From CAYOEZ01 sp964402955 (lineage in GTDB: Bacteria > Chloroflexota > DTOL01 > DAOUCN01): a DNA stretch of 6,227 nucleotides. Under the pieces are notes generated by a model. It saw only the letters and a program-made list of their open reading frames with translations. It had not been told where the DNA came from and searched no databases. Positions 1 to 5,262 of this stretch are shown one piece after another. Positions within the stretch are counted from its first letter, which is position 1; every line of letters starts with the position of its first letter. Position numbers and translations under genes: made by a program. The DNA is taken from positions 1 through 6,227 of the forward strand of contig CAYOEZ010000257.1 of assembly GCA_964402955.1 (NCBI GenBank). Direction: 5' to 3'.

Positions 1-310
1 CGAGCGCGGCGAGCGCGTCGGCATACTGCTTCTGTGCAGTGAGCGCGGCCTGGATGCTCTTGGCATAGGCGTCGCCCTCGTTGGCTGCTTCGCGCATACG
101 TTGTAGCTCGCCATCCTGCTCGCAGCATGCGTGCCGGGCTGCTGCCAAGGCCGGTCGCAGTTGCACGAGCTCGTCTTCAGGCGTAAGCAGGTCTGCGTGT
201 GGGTTGTCTTGGGCGTTGGCGGCAGCAGCCTGCGCCACACTGTCCGGCGCGGGGGTGCGTGGCTTTTGTCGTCTGCGTCGGAGAGTTCTGCATCGACGTC
301 GCTGGGACAT
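1..310 (-). CDS. Hypothetical basic / coiled-coil protein, N-terminal part (3' end cut by window edge)
   Basis: This open frame runs leftward from ATG at 308-310 to the window edge with no stop, giving 103 visible residues; its C-terminus is outside the window. An in-frame TAG (335-337) lies nine codons upstream, so this ATG is the first possible one in the frame. A purine-rich GAGGAG lies about 10 nt before it. Residues 1-19 are very basic (about ten Arg/Lys), followed by a Pro/Ala/Gln-rich stretch. From about residue 44 onward the sequence is Leu/Ala/Glu/Gln-rich with a heptad-like pattern, including QRMREAANEGDAYAKSIQAA, and looks like a helical coiled coil. I see no signal peptide and no known catalytic motif. 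A good promoter at 396-424 supports it being expressed from its own start. I do not recognise the family. The antisense frames over the same bases have no protein-like character. Confidence 0.6.
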   Translation of the reverse strand, partial: MSQRRRCRTLRRRRQKPRTPAPDSVAQAAAANAQDNPHADLLTPEDELVQLRPALAAARHACCEQDGELQRMREAANEGDAYAKSIQAALTAQKQYADALAAL

Positions 311-395
311 CTCGTGTTCGCTCCTCTTGTGCTGCTACATTCCCAGACCTTGTGCGGGAATACCAGAGTCACAAGACAATCGATCTCTGATTGCA

Positions 396-424
396 AGTAT
401 AGCTGACAATGGCCACTACGTCAA
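396..424 (-). promoter_or_regulatory. Sigma-70-type promoter for the leftmost gene
   Basis: On the minus strand there is a -35 box TTGACG (424-419), a 17-nt spacer and a -10 box TATACT (401-396), which is close to consensus. Transcription would begin near 389 and leave an untranslated leader of about 80 nt before the ATG at 310. The -35 box overlaps the stop codon of the glycosyltransferase (421-423), so the promoter is embedded in the end of the preceding gene. The leader contains a weak inverted repeat TTCCC/GGGAA (340-344 and 356-360). Confidence 0.6.
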
Positions 425-1644
425 GCGCCTTTGCCGCCGGCAGCCTGAAACAACCGCTCTTCCAGGCGGTCGATGGCGGCGCTGAGCGACCACCGCTCTT
501 TGACCAGCGCCGATCCGTTTTCGCCGAGTTGCCGGGCGTAGACCGGGTCGCCCAGCAAGCGCGCAATGGCCGCTGGCAGGGCGCGTGGGTGCTCAACCAG
601 CAAGCCGTTGACGCCATCGATGATGGTTTCGCGCACGCCGCCTTCGGCCACGGCAACAACGGGCGCGCCGCAGGCATTGGCTTCTAGCGGCGCCAGGCCA
701 AAGGGTTCCAGGTGTGGCGCATAGACCATCAGCGCGGCGCGGTTGAGCAGATCAACGAGCTTGCTGTCGCCAATGCCCGTCATTGGCTCGAGCAGAACGT
801 CACTCTGCAGCGCGCGGGCCTGCACGGCGGCAAAGTAGCGTTTGTTAGCGACGTTACCCACCCAGACAAGCCGGGGGCGCGCGGCCGGCAACGCTGCGAT
901 GGCAGCAATGACCTGCTCGATGTTTTTCTCCGGCGCAAAGGCGCCCAGCCCGATGACAAAGTTCTCGCGCGCGGCATGCTGGTTGACGAAGACGGCGCTA
1001 TCTATGCCCAGGTAGCAGACGCGGGCGTTGCAGCCATAGGCGCGCAAGATGCTCTCGCGGCTGAAAAACGAGTTGGTGAAAATGGCGTCGAATGCCTGCG
1101 CATTGCGCACTTCCTCGCGCACCTGGATGCGCAGCCCCTGCACTTTGACGAAATCCTTGATCATGGCGAGCGGCGAGCCGGGCCAGGGCAGCGCGGCCCA
1201 GGGCAAGCGGGGCGACGCTTCGTAGAGCGTCCGGTATGGCTCATGCAGATAGAGAACCGTGGGGATGGTCACCTCGCGCGCTATGGAGGTCACGCGCAAG
1301 AGCCGGCAGGAGTTGGCGAAGAGGAGATCGTACTCGCCGCGATTGATCTGCGCCGCGCACTGCTGACAGTGCCGCTCCATCGCTCGAATCATATCCACGA
1401 CCTCGCGGGCGCGGGCGAGCGGGTGGCGCGATCGTTGTGCGTGCCAGTCGAGGGGAACGATGTGCTCCTGGATGAGTGGGCTGAGCGGGAGATGTGTCTG
1501 ATCAGCGCTAGGCGGACACCATGCTTCCACGGTATGCCCCCGCTCGATCAGACCTTTGACATGATAGTAAAGGGCGCGCTTGCCCCCACCGGCTGGCAGA
1601 TTGTGCCAGACGGCAATCCTCAGTTTCTTCGTGTGCGGCGTCAT
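421..1644 (-). CDS. Glycosyltransferase, GT4-type (GT-B fold)
   Basis: This is a 407-residue cytoplasmic or membrane-associated glycosyltransferase that should move a sugar from an activated donor to an unknown acceptor. The N-terminal Rossmann half begins with LRIAVWHNLPAGGGKRAL (8-25), whose Gly-rich loop is typical of GT4 enzymes. HEP (134-136) and TNS (190-192) lie in the inter-domain region. The donor-binding half carries GAFAPEKN (234-241, likely phosphate-binding Lys240) and the E-x7-E motif EPFGLAPLE (Glu313 and Glu321), followed by GAPVVAVAEGG. The length is normal for the family. I chose the ATG at 1642-1644 because the family homology starts just after it and GGGG lies about 6 nt upstream. 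An earlier ATG (1711-1713) would add 23 residues and overlap rhaB by 46 nt. It lies 23 nt downstream of rhaB and is probably co-transcribed with it. Linkage to rhamnose metabolism is positional only; donor and acceptor cannot be read from the sequence. Confidence 0.9.
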   Translation of the reverse strand: MTPHTKKLRIAVWHNLPAGGGKRALYYHVKGLIERGHTVEAWCPPSADQTHLPLSPLIQEHIVPLDWHAQRSRHPLARAREVVDMIRAMERHCQQCAAQINRGEYDLLFANSCRLLRVTSIAREVTIPTVLYLHEPYRTLYEASPRLPWAALPWPGSPLAMIKDFVKVQGLRIQVREEVRNAQAFDAIFTNSFFSRESILRAYGCNARVCYLGIDSAVFVNQHAARENFVIGLGAFAPEKNIEQVIAAIAALPAARPRLVWVGNVANKRYFAAVQARALQSDVLLEPMTGIGDSKLVDLLNRAALMVYAPHLEPFGLAPLEANACGAPVVAVAEGGVRETIIDGVNGLLVEHPRALPAAIARLLGDPVYARQLGENGSALVKERWSLSAAIDRLEERLFQAAGGKGA

Positions 1645-1667
1645 CGCTTGCCCCGTGTTGCTGTGTG

Positions 1668-3152
1668 CTAGCTGCCCAGCAGCGTGCAGAAGCGGCCATA
1701 TGCCTCGCGCCATGCGTCGCCCGGCTGCGGCTCATAGGTCTGGCGCTGGAAGGAGGCGGCGATAGCTTTGCGGCCGGTGGCAATATCGGCCAGATGGCCG
1801 CTGGCAACAGCCTGGACCATGATGTTGCCCAACGCCGTCGCCTCGACTGGCCCGGCGACGACGGGGATTGCGCAGGCATTGGCGGCAAACTGGCTGAGCA
1901 TGCGATTCTGGCTGCCCCCGCCAACGATGAGGATCTTCTGGAAGCGGCGGCTGGTCAGCGTCTCCAGGCCTTTGATCACCCCGCGGTAGCGCAAGGCCAG
2001 GCTTTCCAGACAACAGCGCACGACCTCGCCGGTGCTCTCCGGCTGCGCCTGGCCGCTGCGCTGGCAATAGGAACGGATGGCGGCTACCATATTGCCGGGA
2101 TTCAGGAAGTCGGGCGCGTCGGGGTCAACCAGGCTGCGGAAGGGACTGGCCTGGCCGGCCAGCGCCAGAAGATCGTCCCAGGAGAAGTCGTGTCCCTCGT
2201 GCTGCCACTGGCGGCGACATTCCTGGAGCATCCACAGTCCGGAGATGTTCTTGAGCAGGCGGATGGTCTTGGCGACGCCACCCTCGTTGGTCACGTTAAA
2301 GGCGAGCGACGCGTCGTTGATGATGGGCTCGGGGATCTCGACGCCCATGAGGCTCCATGTGCCGCTGCTGAGGTAGACGCTTTCTGCGTCCAGGTCGGGA
2401 ACCGCCGCCACGGCGTTGGCCGTATCGTGGCTGCCGGTGGCGATGACGGGCACGGCCTGTTGGAAGCCTGCCTCGGCCATGATGTCGGGCCGCAAGTTGT
2501 CCAGGATTGTGCCCGGGGAAACGAGCGGCGGCAGGATATGGGTGGGGATGCCGAGCTCGGAGATCAGATCACTGGCCCATTGCCGGGTGCGGCTGTCCAG
2601 CATTTCGCTGGTCGAGGCAATGGTATATTCGCCCACCTTGCGTCCGGTCAGCCAGTAGTGGAAGAGATCGGGCATCATGAGCATCAGGTCGGCGGCAGCC
2701 AACTGGGGCTCGTGGCTGAGCGTCATGCTGTACAATTGGTAAACCGTGTTGATCGACATGAACTGGATGCCCGTCTTGTGGAACATGCGGCTGAAGGAAA
2801 CCTTCTTGTGCATGACGTCGGGGACGCCGTCGGTGCGCGCGTCGCGGTAGTGATAGGGGTTGCCCAGCAAGCGGCCATTCTTGTCGAGCAGGCCGAAATC
2901 CACCCCCCAGGCGTCGACGCCGATGCCGGCCAGGGGGCCGCCAATCTGCGAGGTGTACTTGCACAGGCCGGTCTTGATCTCATCCCACACGCGCAGAACG
3001 TCCCAGTGAATGTGGCCCGCCACGTTGACCGGGCCGTTGGCAAAGCGATGCAGTTCCTGCAGTGCGAAGCGGTTGCCGTCCCAGCGGCCCAGCAGCACGC
3101 GCCCATTCGATGCGCCGAGATCGACAGCCAGGAAGTTGGTGGTTGCGGTCAT
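1668..3152 (-). CDS. rhaB: Rhamnulokinase (FGGY carbohydrate kinase)
   Basis: RhaB phosphorylates L-rhamnulose with ATP to L-rhamnulose 1-phosphate, the second step of L-rhamnose breakdown in the cytoplasm. The 494 residues are full length for the family. FGGY_N features are the phosphate-loop motif AVDLGASNGR (9-18), GVDAWGVDFGLLD (78-90), YRDART (102-107), INTVYQLYSM (134-143) and MMPDLFHYWLTG (159-170). FGGY_C features are TGSHDTANAV (239-248, with the probable catalytic base Asp243), SSGTWSLMG (262-270) and the ATP-binding GGGSQNRML (411-419). The DLGAS, INTVYQL and PDLFHYWLTG blocks are the rhamnulokinase versions, which separates it from xylulo- or glycerol kinases. The ATG at 3150-3152 is preceded by a good GAGGTGA ribosome-binding site. 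A promoter with an embedded palindrome lies about 125 nt upstream. The glycosyltransferase follows 23 nt downstream. Its first 24 codons are duplicated at 4786-4857. Confidence 0.95.
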   Translation of the reverse strand: MTATTNFLAVDLGASNGRVLLGRWDGNRFALQELHRFANGPVNVAGHIHWDVLRVWDEIKTGLCKYTSQIGGPLAGIGVDAWGVDFGLLDKNGRLLGNPYHYRDARTDGVPDVMHKKVSFSRMFHKTGIQFMSINTVYQLYSMTLSHEPQLAAADLMLMMPDLFHYWLTGRKVGEYTIASTSEMLDSRTRQWASDLISELGIPTHILPPLVSPGTILDNLRPDIMAEAGFQQAVPVIATGSHDTANAVAAVPDLDAESVYLSSGTWSLMGVEIPEPIINDASLAFNVTNEGGVAKTIRLLKNISGLWMLQECRRQWQHEGHDFSWDDLLALAGQASPFRSLVDPDAPDFLNPGNMVAAIRSYCQRSGQAQPESTGEVVRCCLESLALRYRGVIKGLETLTSRRFQKILIVGGGSQNRMLSQFAANACAIPVVAGPVEATALGNIMVQAVASGHLADIATGRKAIAASFQRQTYEPQPGDAWREAYGRFCTLLGS

Positions 3153-3170
3153 GTGTCACCTCACAGGAAG

Positions 3171-3210
3171 GTATCAGAGTGTCAGGGTGGCAAGGCGTCA
3201 CGGTGTCAGA
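3171..3210. repeat. Five degenerate 8-nt tandem repeats (GTGTCAGG-like) in the rhaB leader
   Basis: Read on the plus strand, successive units are GTATCAGA (3171), GTGTCAGG (3179), GTGGCAAGG (3187), CGTCACG (3196) and GTGTCAGA (3203). They sit in the untranslated leader of rhaB, between the promoter and the ribosome-binding site, and are absent from the otherwise comparable leader of the truncated rhaB copy near 4870-5000. They may be simple slippage-derived sequence; no function is evident. Confidence 0.5.
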
Positions 3211-3274
3211 CAGTCGGACCGCGAGGGCGAGCCCATTCCCCACACAACGCACGGGCTACGCGAGTTCCGTGTGC

Positions 3275-3305
3275 ATAATATGCCATAAATGGCAGCCAAT
3301 TGCAA
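3275..3305 (-). promoter_or_regulatory. rhaB promoter with overlapping palindromic operator
   Basis: On the minus strand TTGCAA (3305-3300) and TATTAT (3280-3275) form candidate -35 and -10 boxes with a long 19-nt spacer; CATATT with a 17-nt spacer is an alternative -10. Between them is the inverted repeat TGCCAT-AA-ATGGCA (3281-3294). Its size and place suit a repressor of the LacI or a similar helix-turn-helix family that blocks RNA polymerase until a sugar signal appears. The same box arrangement, including the downstream GCAATAGA, recurs at 5000-5030 upstream of the truncated rhaB copy, which is the main support. The regulator itself is not in the window. The 3153-3493 intergenic stretch otherwise holds the leader repeats and the divergent promoter at 3402-3430. 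Confidence 0.6.
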
Positions 3306-3401
3306 TAGAACGGTTGTGGCAGGCTGTCGGCAGCGCAACGCGTCTCGTCTGCCATCCACTTCGCTGCGGCCGCCGTCGCCCGCCTGAAACAGCAACGACT
3401 G

Positions 3402-3430
3402 TTGACCGCCAACCGTGCGAGTGGTACAAT
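3402..3430 (+). promoter_or_regulatory. Sigma-70-type promoter for the DUF4258 / YgiT-like pair
   Basis: TTGACC (3402-3407), a 17-nt spacer and TACAAT (3425-3430) make a near-consensus promoter on the plus strand. Transcription would start near 3437, leaving about 57 nt before the DUF4258 start codon. It points away from the rhaB promoter, about 100 bp away, so the two transcripts diverge. Confidence 0.65.
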
Positions 3431-3493
3431 GATCGTGGAGCGAAAGACCGACATCTGTCAGGGACTCGTCACTCTCAGCACTGTGAGATGCAG

Positions 3494-3799
3494 ATGATTG
3501 ACGGAATACGTAGCAAGATCCAGACCGGGCAATTCGAGTTGACAAAGCACGCTGTTGACCAGAGCATCATCCGCCACATCAACATGAGAGAACTGCGTGA
3601 GGCCATTGACAGCAGCGTGATCATCGAAGACTATCCAACAGACAAGTATGGTCCCAGTTGTCTGTTGTTAGGATTCACTCGAATGGGTAGACCGTTGCAC
3701 GTTCAGTGTAGTTATCCGGCGCGCGAGTTGGTGAAGATCATTACACTGTATGAACCAGATCCGTCACAGTGGATCGATAGCAGACTCAGGAGACCGTGA
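3494..3799 (+). CDS. DUF4258 domain protein, putative toxin of a toxin-antitoxin-like pair
   Basis: This small 101-residue protein fits the DUF4258 family from end to end. It starts with MIDGIRSKIQTGQFELTKHA, containing the family's conserved 'F..(S/T)KHA' segment with His19. It continues with INMRELREAI (29-38), YGPSCLLLGF and GRPLHVQCS (52-73), and ends with VKIITLYEPDPSQWID (80-95). DUF4258 proteins are small, RelE/BrnT-like in proposed fold, and often lie beside a YgiT-type partner; toxicity is generally presumed rather than shown. I chose the second ATG (3494) because GTGAG sits 6 nt before it and family members usually start there; the ATG at 3488 would add two residues. The next gene begins 1 nt after the stop, so the two are almost certainly co-translated. 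I see no complete helix-turn-helix. Confidence 0.85.
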   Translation: MIDGIRSKIQTGQFELTKHAVDQSIIRHINMRELREAIDSSVIIEDYPTDKYGPSCLLLGFTRMGRPLHVQCSYPARELVKIITLYEPDPSQWIDSRLRRP

Positions 3800-3800
3800 G

Positions 3801-4025
3801 ATGAACGCATACCAATGGAAGGAAAGGCTAGTAGAGCGAAACGTCACATACACCCTGGACATGGATGGACAGTTTTTTGTCATCGAGAATGTTCCGGCGC
3901 GGGTCAATGAGGAAACAGGCGAGCAGCTATTTGCGCCCGACACCGTTGAGCGTCTGCAGCAGATGATTCGGCGACAAGGCAAGCCCAAGCGCGTGATGCA
4001 AGTCCCTGTGTACGAGTACGCGTAG
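3801..4025 (+). CDS. YgiT-type zinc-finger family protein lacking its cysteines, putative antitoxin
   Basis: The 74-residue protein matches the small YgiT-type (MqsA N-domain-like) partners of DUF4258 genes. It has a strand-rich core VTYTLDMDGQFFVIENVPAR (15-34), then the TGE turn (39-41), a helix APDTVERLQQMI (45-56) and the common tail PVYEYA. In the typical family a CxxC lies near the N-terminus and a second Cys pair surrounds the 'VPA.VC..CGE' turn. Here the first pair is absent and Asn36 and Thr39 stand where the second pair is expected, so zinc cannot be bound in the usual way. There is no C-terminal helix-turn-helix. Translation from ATG 3801 is supported by AGGAGA 7 nt upstream and the 1-nt gap to the DUF4258 stop. 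It probably neutralises or partners with the DUF4258 protein; this is inferred from family context. Confidence 0.8.
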   Translation: MNAYQWKERLVERNVTYTLDMDGQFFVIENVPARVNEETGEQLFAPDTVERLQQMIRRQGKPKRVMQVPVYEYA

Positions 4026-4045
4026 GCGTGGGGGGAGACAGGATT

Positions 4046-4106
4046 TGTGCGCAGGGCGACCGCACAGCGGGGCGGCTGACCGGTGCGCCAAGCCCTGGCC
4101 GGTGCG
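4046..4106. repeat. Short inverted and direct repeats after the YgiT-like gene
   Basis: A perfect 6-bp hairpin TGTGCG (4046-4051) / CGCACA (4061-4066) with a 9-nt loop starts 20 nt after the YgiT-like stop. It lacks a following T-tract, so it is at best a weak terminator. Two copies of CCGGTGCG follow (4080-4087 and 4099-4106). The rest of 4026-4171 shows no gene. Confidence 0.3.
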
Positions 4107-4171
4107 ATCTGGAATCGCCTTGGGCAATATGCAATAGTCGGGCTTGGGTGTCTCCATGATAGTCACCTGAT

Positions 4172-4178
4172 GGGAGGA
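4172..4178 (+). promoter_or_regulatory. Ribosome-binding site of the 150-aa gene
   Basis: GGGAGGA lies 5 nt before ATG 4184. It is the strongest Shine-Dalgarno sequence in the window and fixes the start of a gene that has no recognised homologue. I see no convincing -35/-10 pair directly upstream, so the gene may be read from the 3402 promoter or from a weak one. Confidence 0.7.
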
Positions 4179-4183
4179 TAGTA

Positions 4184-4636
4184 ATGCAACAGCCGACAAT
4201 CCAACTTCTAGGGGCTTACAAGGTCCAATTGACCGACGATCTCGTCAAGAAGGCGATGGAGTCAAAGTATGGGGGCACACAGATCTCTGACGCGCAAAGG
4301 CGAAGAGCTGAGGCAGATGTTCGGGAAGAACTCTCATCGGTTGTTCTGCTTGAACTTGTTGTCAGTAACCCTGACAAGCGGTTCAGCGTCGGTGATTTTG
4401 CACAACCGGACTCCGACCAAGCAGCCTACGATGAGGCATACCTCACGGCTGATGGGACATCGGTGGCGTCTCGATTTGATCAGCCGGAGACAGGAACCTT
4501 CCGAGTGACCTTCTTCTTGCACTTCTTTGACCCTTCTAAACCAGTGTCAAGTAGCTATGGACTGCTACATGTGCCGGAAGTGCAGAAAATGCCGGCGCGT
4601 CTGCAAAGGTTGGTACCATATAAGCCAGTAGACTAG
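4184..4636 (+). CDS. Hypothetical protein, 150 aa
   Basis: I do not recognise this family. The product is soluble-looking and acidic to neutral, with no signal peptide, membrane segment or cysteine. Residues 1-20 form a strand and start of a helix (IQLLGAYKV then LTDDLVKKAM). Residues 36-50 are a charged helix (DAQRRRAEADVREEL) running into the hydrophobic strand SSVVLLELVV (51-60). The middle holds FSVGDFAQPDSDQAAYDEAYL (67-87). Later comes TGTFRVTFFLHFFDP (103-117), a probable strand pair, and the tail PARLQRLVPYKPVD. This is a compact alpha/beta pattern. A strong ribosome-binding site and protein-like composition argue that it is real. It lies 158 bp downstream of the YgiT-like gene on the same strand and could be an accessory member of that block or an unrelated passenger. 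Confidence 0.75.
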   Translation: MQQPTIQLLGAYKVQLTDDLVKKAMESKYGGTQISDAQRRRAEADVREELSSVVLLELVVSNPDKRFSVGDFAQPDSDQAAYDEAYLTADGTSVASRFDQPETGTFRVTFFLHFFDPSKPVSSSYGLLHVPEVQKMPARLQRLVPYKPVD

Positions 4637-4722
4637 ACGTAGATAATCCGATGACCTTTGAGTGTTGCACCAGCTCCCCGCGTTCCCCACCCTCCGACCC
4701 GCACGAAACGGGCGCCAGAGCA

Positions 4723-4857
4723 TCACGATCGCTTGCGAACCGTCCTTGACGCTTTGACGCATATGTCGCTTCCTTCGGCCCTAATCCAACGGCCTAGCAG
4801 CACGCGCCCATTCGATGCGCCCAGGTCAACAGCCAGGAAGTTCGTTGTCGTGGTCAT
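4723..4857 (-). pseudogene. Truncated second copy of the rhamnulokinase start
   Basis: Translation from ATG at 4855-4857 gives MTTTTNFLAVDLGASNGRVL and LGRW. This matches residues 1-24 of the full rhaB at 23 of 24 positions, including the nucleotide-binding DLGASNGR loop. Homology stops abruptly at about 4786, after Trp24. The frame then runs 20 unrelated codons to TGA (4723-4725), giving a 44-residue peptide that cannot be a kinase. DNA identity over 4786-4869 versus 3081-3164 is about 73 of 84 by eye with no gap, and includes the ribosome-binding site AGGTGA. Many differences are silent, so the copy was probably under selection for function before truncation, or came from a related genome. 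The junction is next to the plus-strand block 3402-4636. It could still be translated as a short peptide. Between 4637 and 4722 I see no other gene. Confidence 0.8.
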
Positions 4858-4999
4858 GCGTCACCTCGCCCCAATACGATTTTGTACACACTGTTGCCTC
4901 TGCCCAATGCGTGAGTAAGCAGCGAAGATCTGCAAGAGCAGCCTCCCGCAGGCTGGCGTAGCAACGACAATCAGCGGCGACTGCGTCCGTTCCATACGT

Positions 5000-5030
5000 A
5001 TAGTATGCCACAAATGGCATGGTGATGCAA
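5000..5030 (-). promoter_or_regulatory. Second copy of the rha-type promoter/operator
   Basis: On the minus strand TTGCAT (5030-5025), a 19-nt spacer and TACTAT (5005-5000) occupy the same places as in the rhaB promoter. The palindrome TGCCA-CAAA-TGGCA (5006-5019) differs from the rhaB operator at one base inside the 14-nt core, and GCAATAGA follows at the same 7-nt spacing. It lies about 145 nt upstream of the truncated rhaB start. The 4870-4999 leader shows no resemblance to the rhaB leader and no gene. Conservation of this block against a diverged background suggests a protein-binding site. Confidence 0.6.
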
Positions 5031-5036
5031 TAGATA

Positions 5037-5102
5037 GCAAAACACATCGTTGTCAGGAGTTCCGGCTTTGGTGCGGGCGCGGGAACTCCTGATGACGATG
5101 TG
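5037..5102 (-). terminator. Long hairpin, probable terminator of the malectin gene
   Basis: Arms 5043-5063 and 5082-5102 are complementary at 19 of 21 positions around an 18-nt GC-rich loop. Read leftward, the hairpin is followed by TTTTGCTATC, a short U-run, as expected for intrinsic termination of the minus-strand malectin gene. It lies 16 nt after the second stop (5119-5121) of that frame. The two odd positions become G-U pairs in a rightward transcript but A-C mismatches in a leftward one, so a structured rightward RNA or a DNA palindrome is an alternative. No T-run follows it in the rightward direction. Confidence 0.55.
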
Positions 5103-5118
5103 ATCTCAGTGTGCTCAG

Positions 5119-5262
5119 CTAGTTGATTTGCTCGATCCGGATGGCGCTGATCTTTGGTTTCGACACATTGGCGGCGAAGCCGATGGTGAGCACGCCGTCG
5201 TTGACCATGGTCGTGACGACGCGATCAACATACTGGCCGTTGCTGTAACAGCATACCCGCTG
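5119..5262 (-). pseudogene. In-frame remnant of a further malectin-like domain after the stop codon
   Basis: The reading frame of the malectin gene continues past TAG (5263-5265) for 47 codons to a second TAG (5119-5121). It begins QRVCCYSNGQYVDRVV and ends VSKPKISAIRIEQIN. The last 30 residues match the closing strands of the two malectin domains: a V-x-N-x-G-x-L-x-x-x-F strand, then PK-(I/L)-x-AI-x-(I/V). It is therefore the tail of a related domain whose first two-thirds are missing. The hairpin terminator lies just beyond the second stop, which suggests 5119 was the original gene end. An internal deletion plus a nonsense codon would explain it; stop readthrough or a sequencing error would also fit. 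Confidence 0.65.

Noticed and set aside
81..485. 134-codon plus-strand frame at the left end
   Set aside because: Its composition is Cys/Ser/Arg-rich and not protein-like, while the minus strand has a start with a ribosome-binding site, a promoter and coiled-coil periodicity.
1604..1616. TGCC-N4-GGCA palindrome resembling the operator
   Set aside because: It lies inside the glycosyltransferase coding region, lacks the flanking GCAATAGA and promoter boxes, and is explained by the codons.
712..1671. 319-codon open frame on the plus strand
   Set aside because: It is antisense to the glycosyltransferase and has no domain or ribosome-binding site of its own.
1665..3278. 537-codon open frame on the plus strand
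   Set aside because: It lies exactly antisense to rhaB, whose minus-strand product has all the family motifs. The plus frame is open because of high GC and has no recognisable domain.
3087..4866. Possibility that the flanking repeats are the ends of an insertion sequence
   Set aside because: They are direct copies of coding and promoter sequence, not inverted terminal repeats, and no transposase or integrase is present between them.
4826..5047. 73-codon minus-strand frame across the truncated rhaB start
   Set aside because: It is in a different frame from the conserved rhaB start and passes through the operator region, so it is unlikely to be coding.
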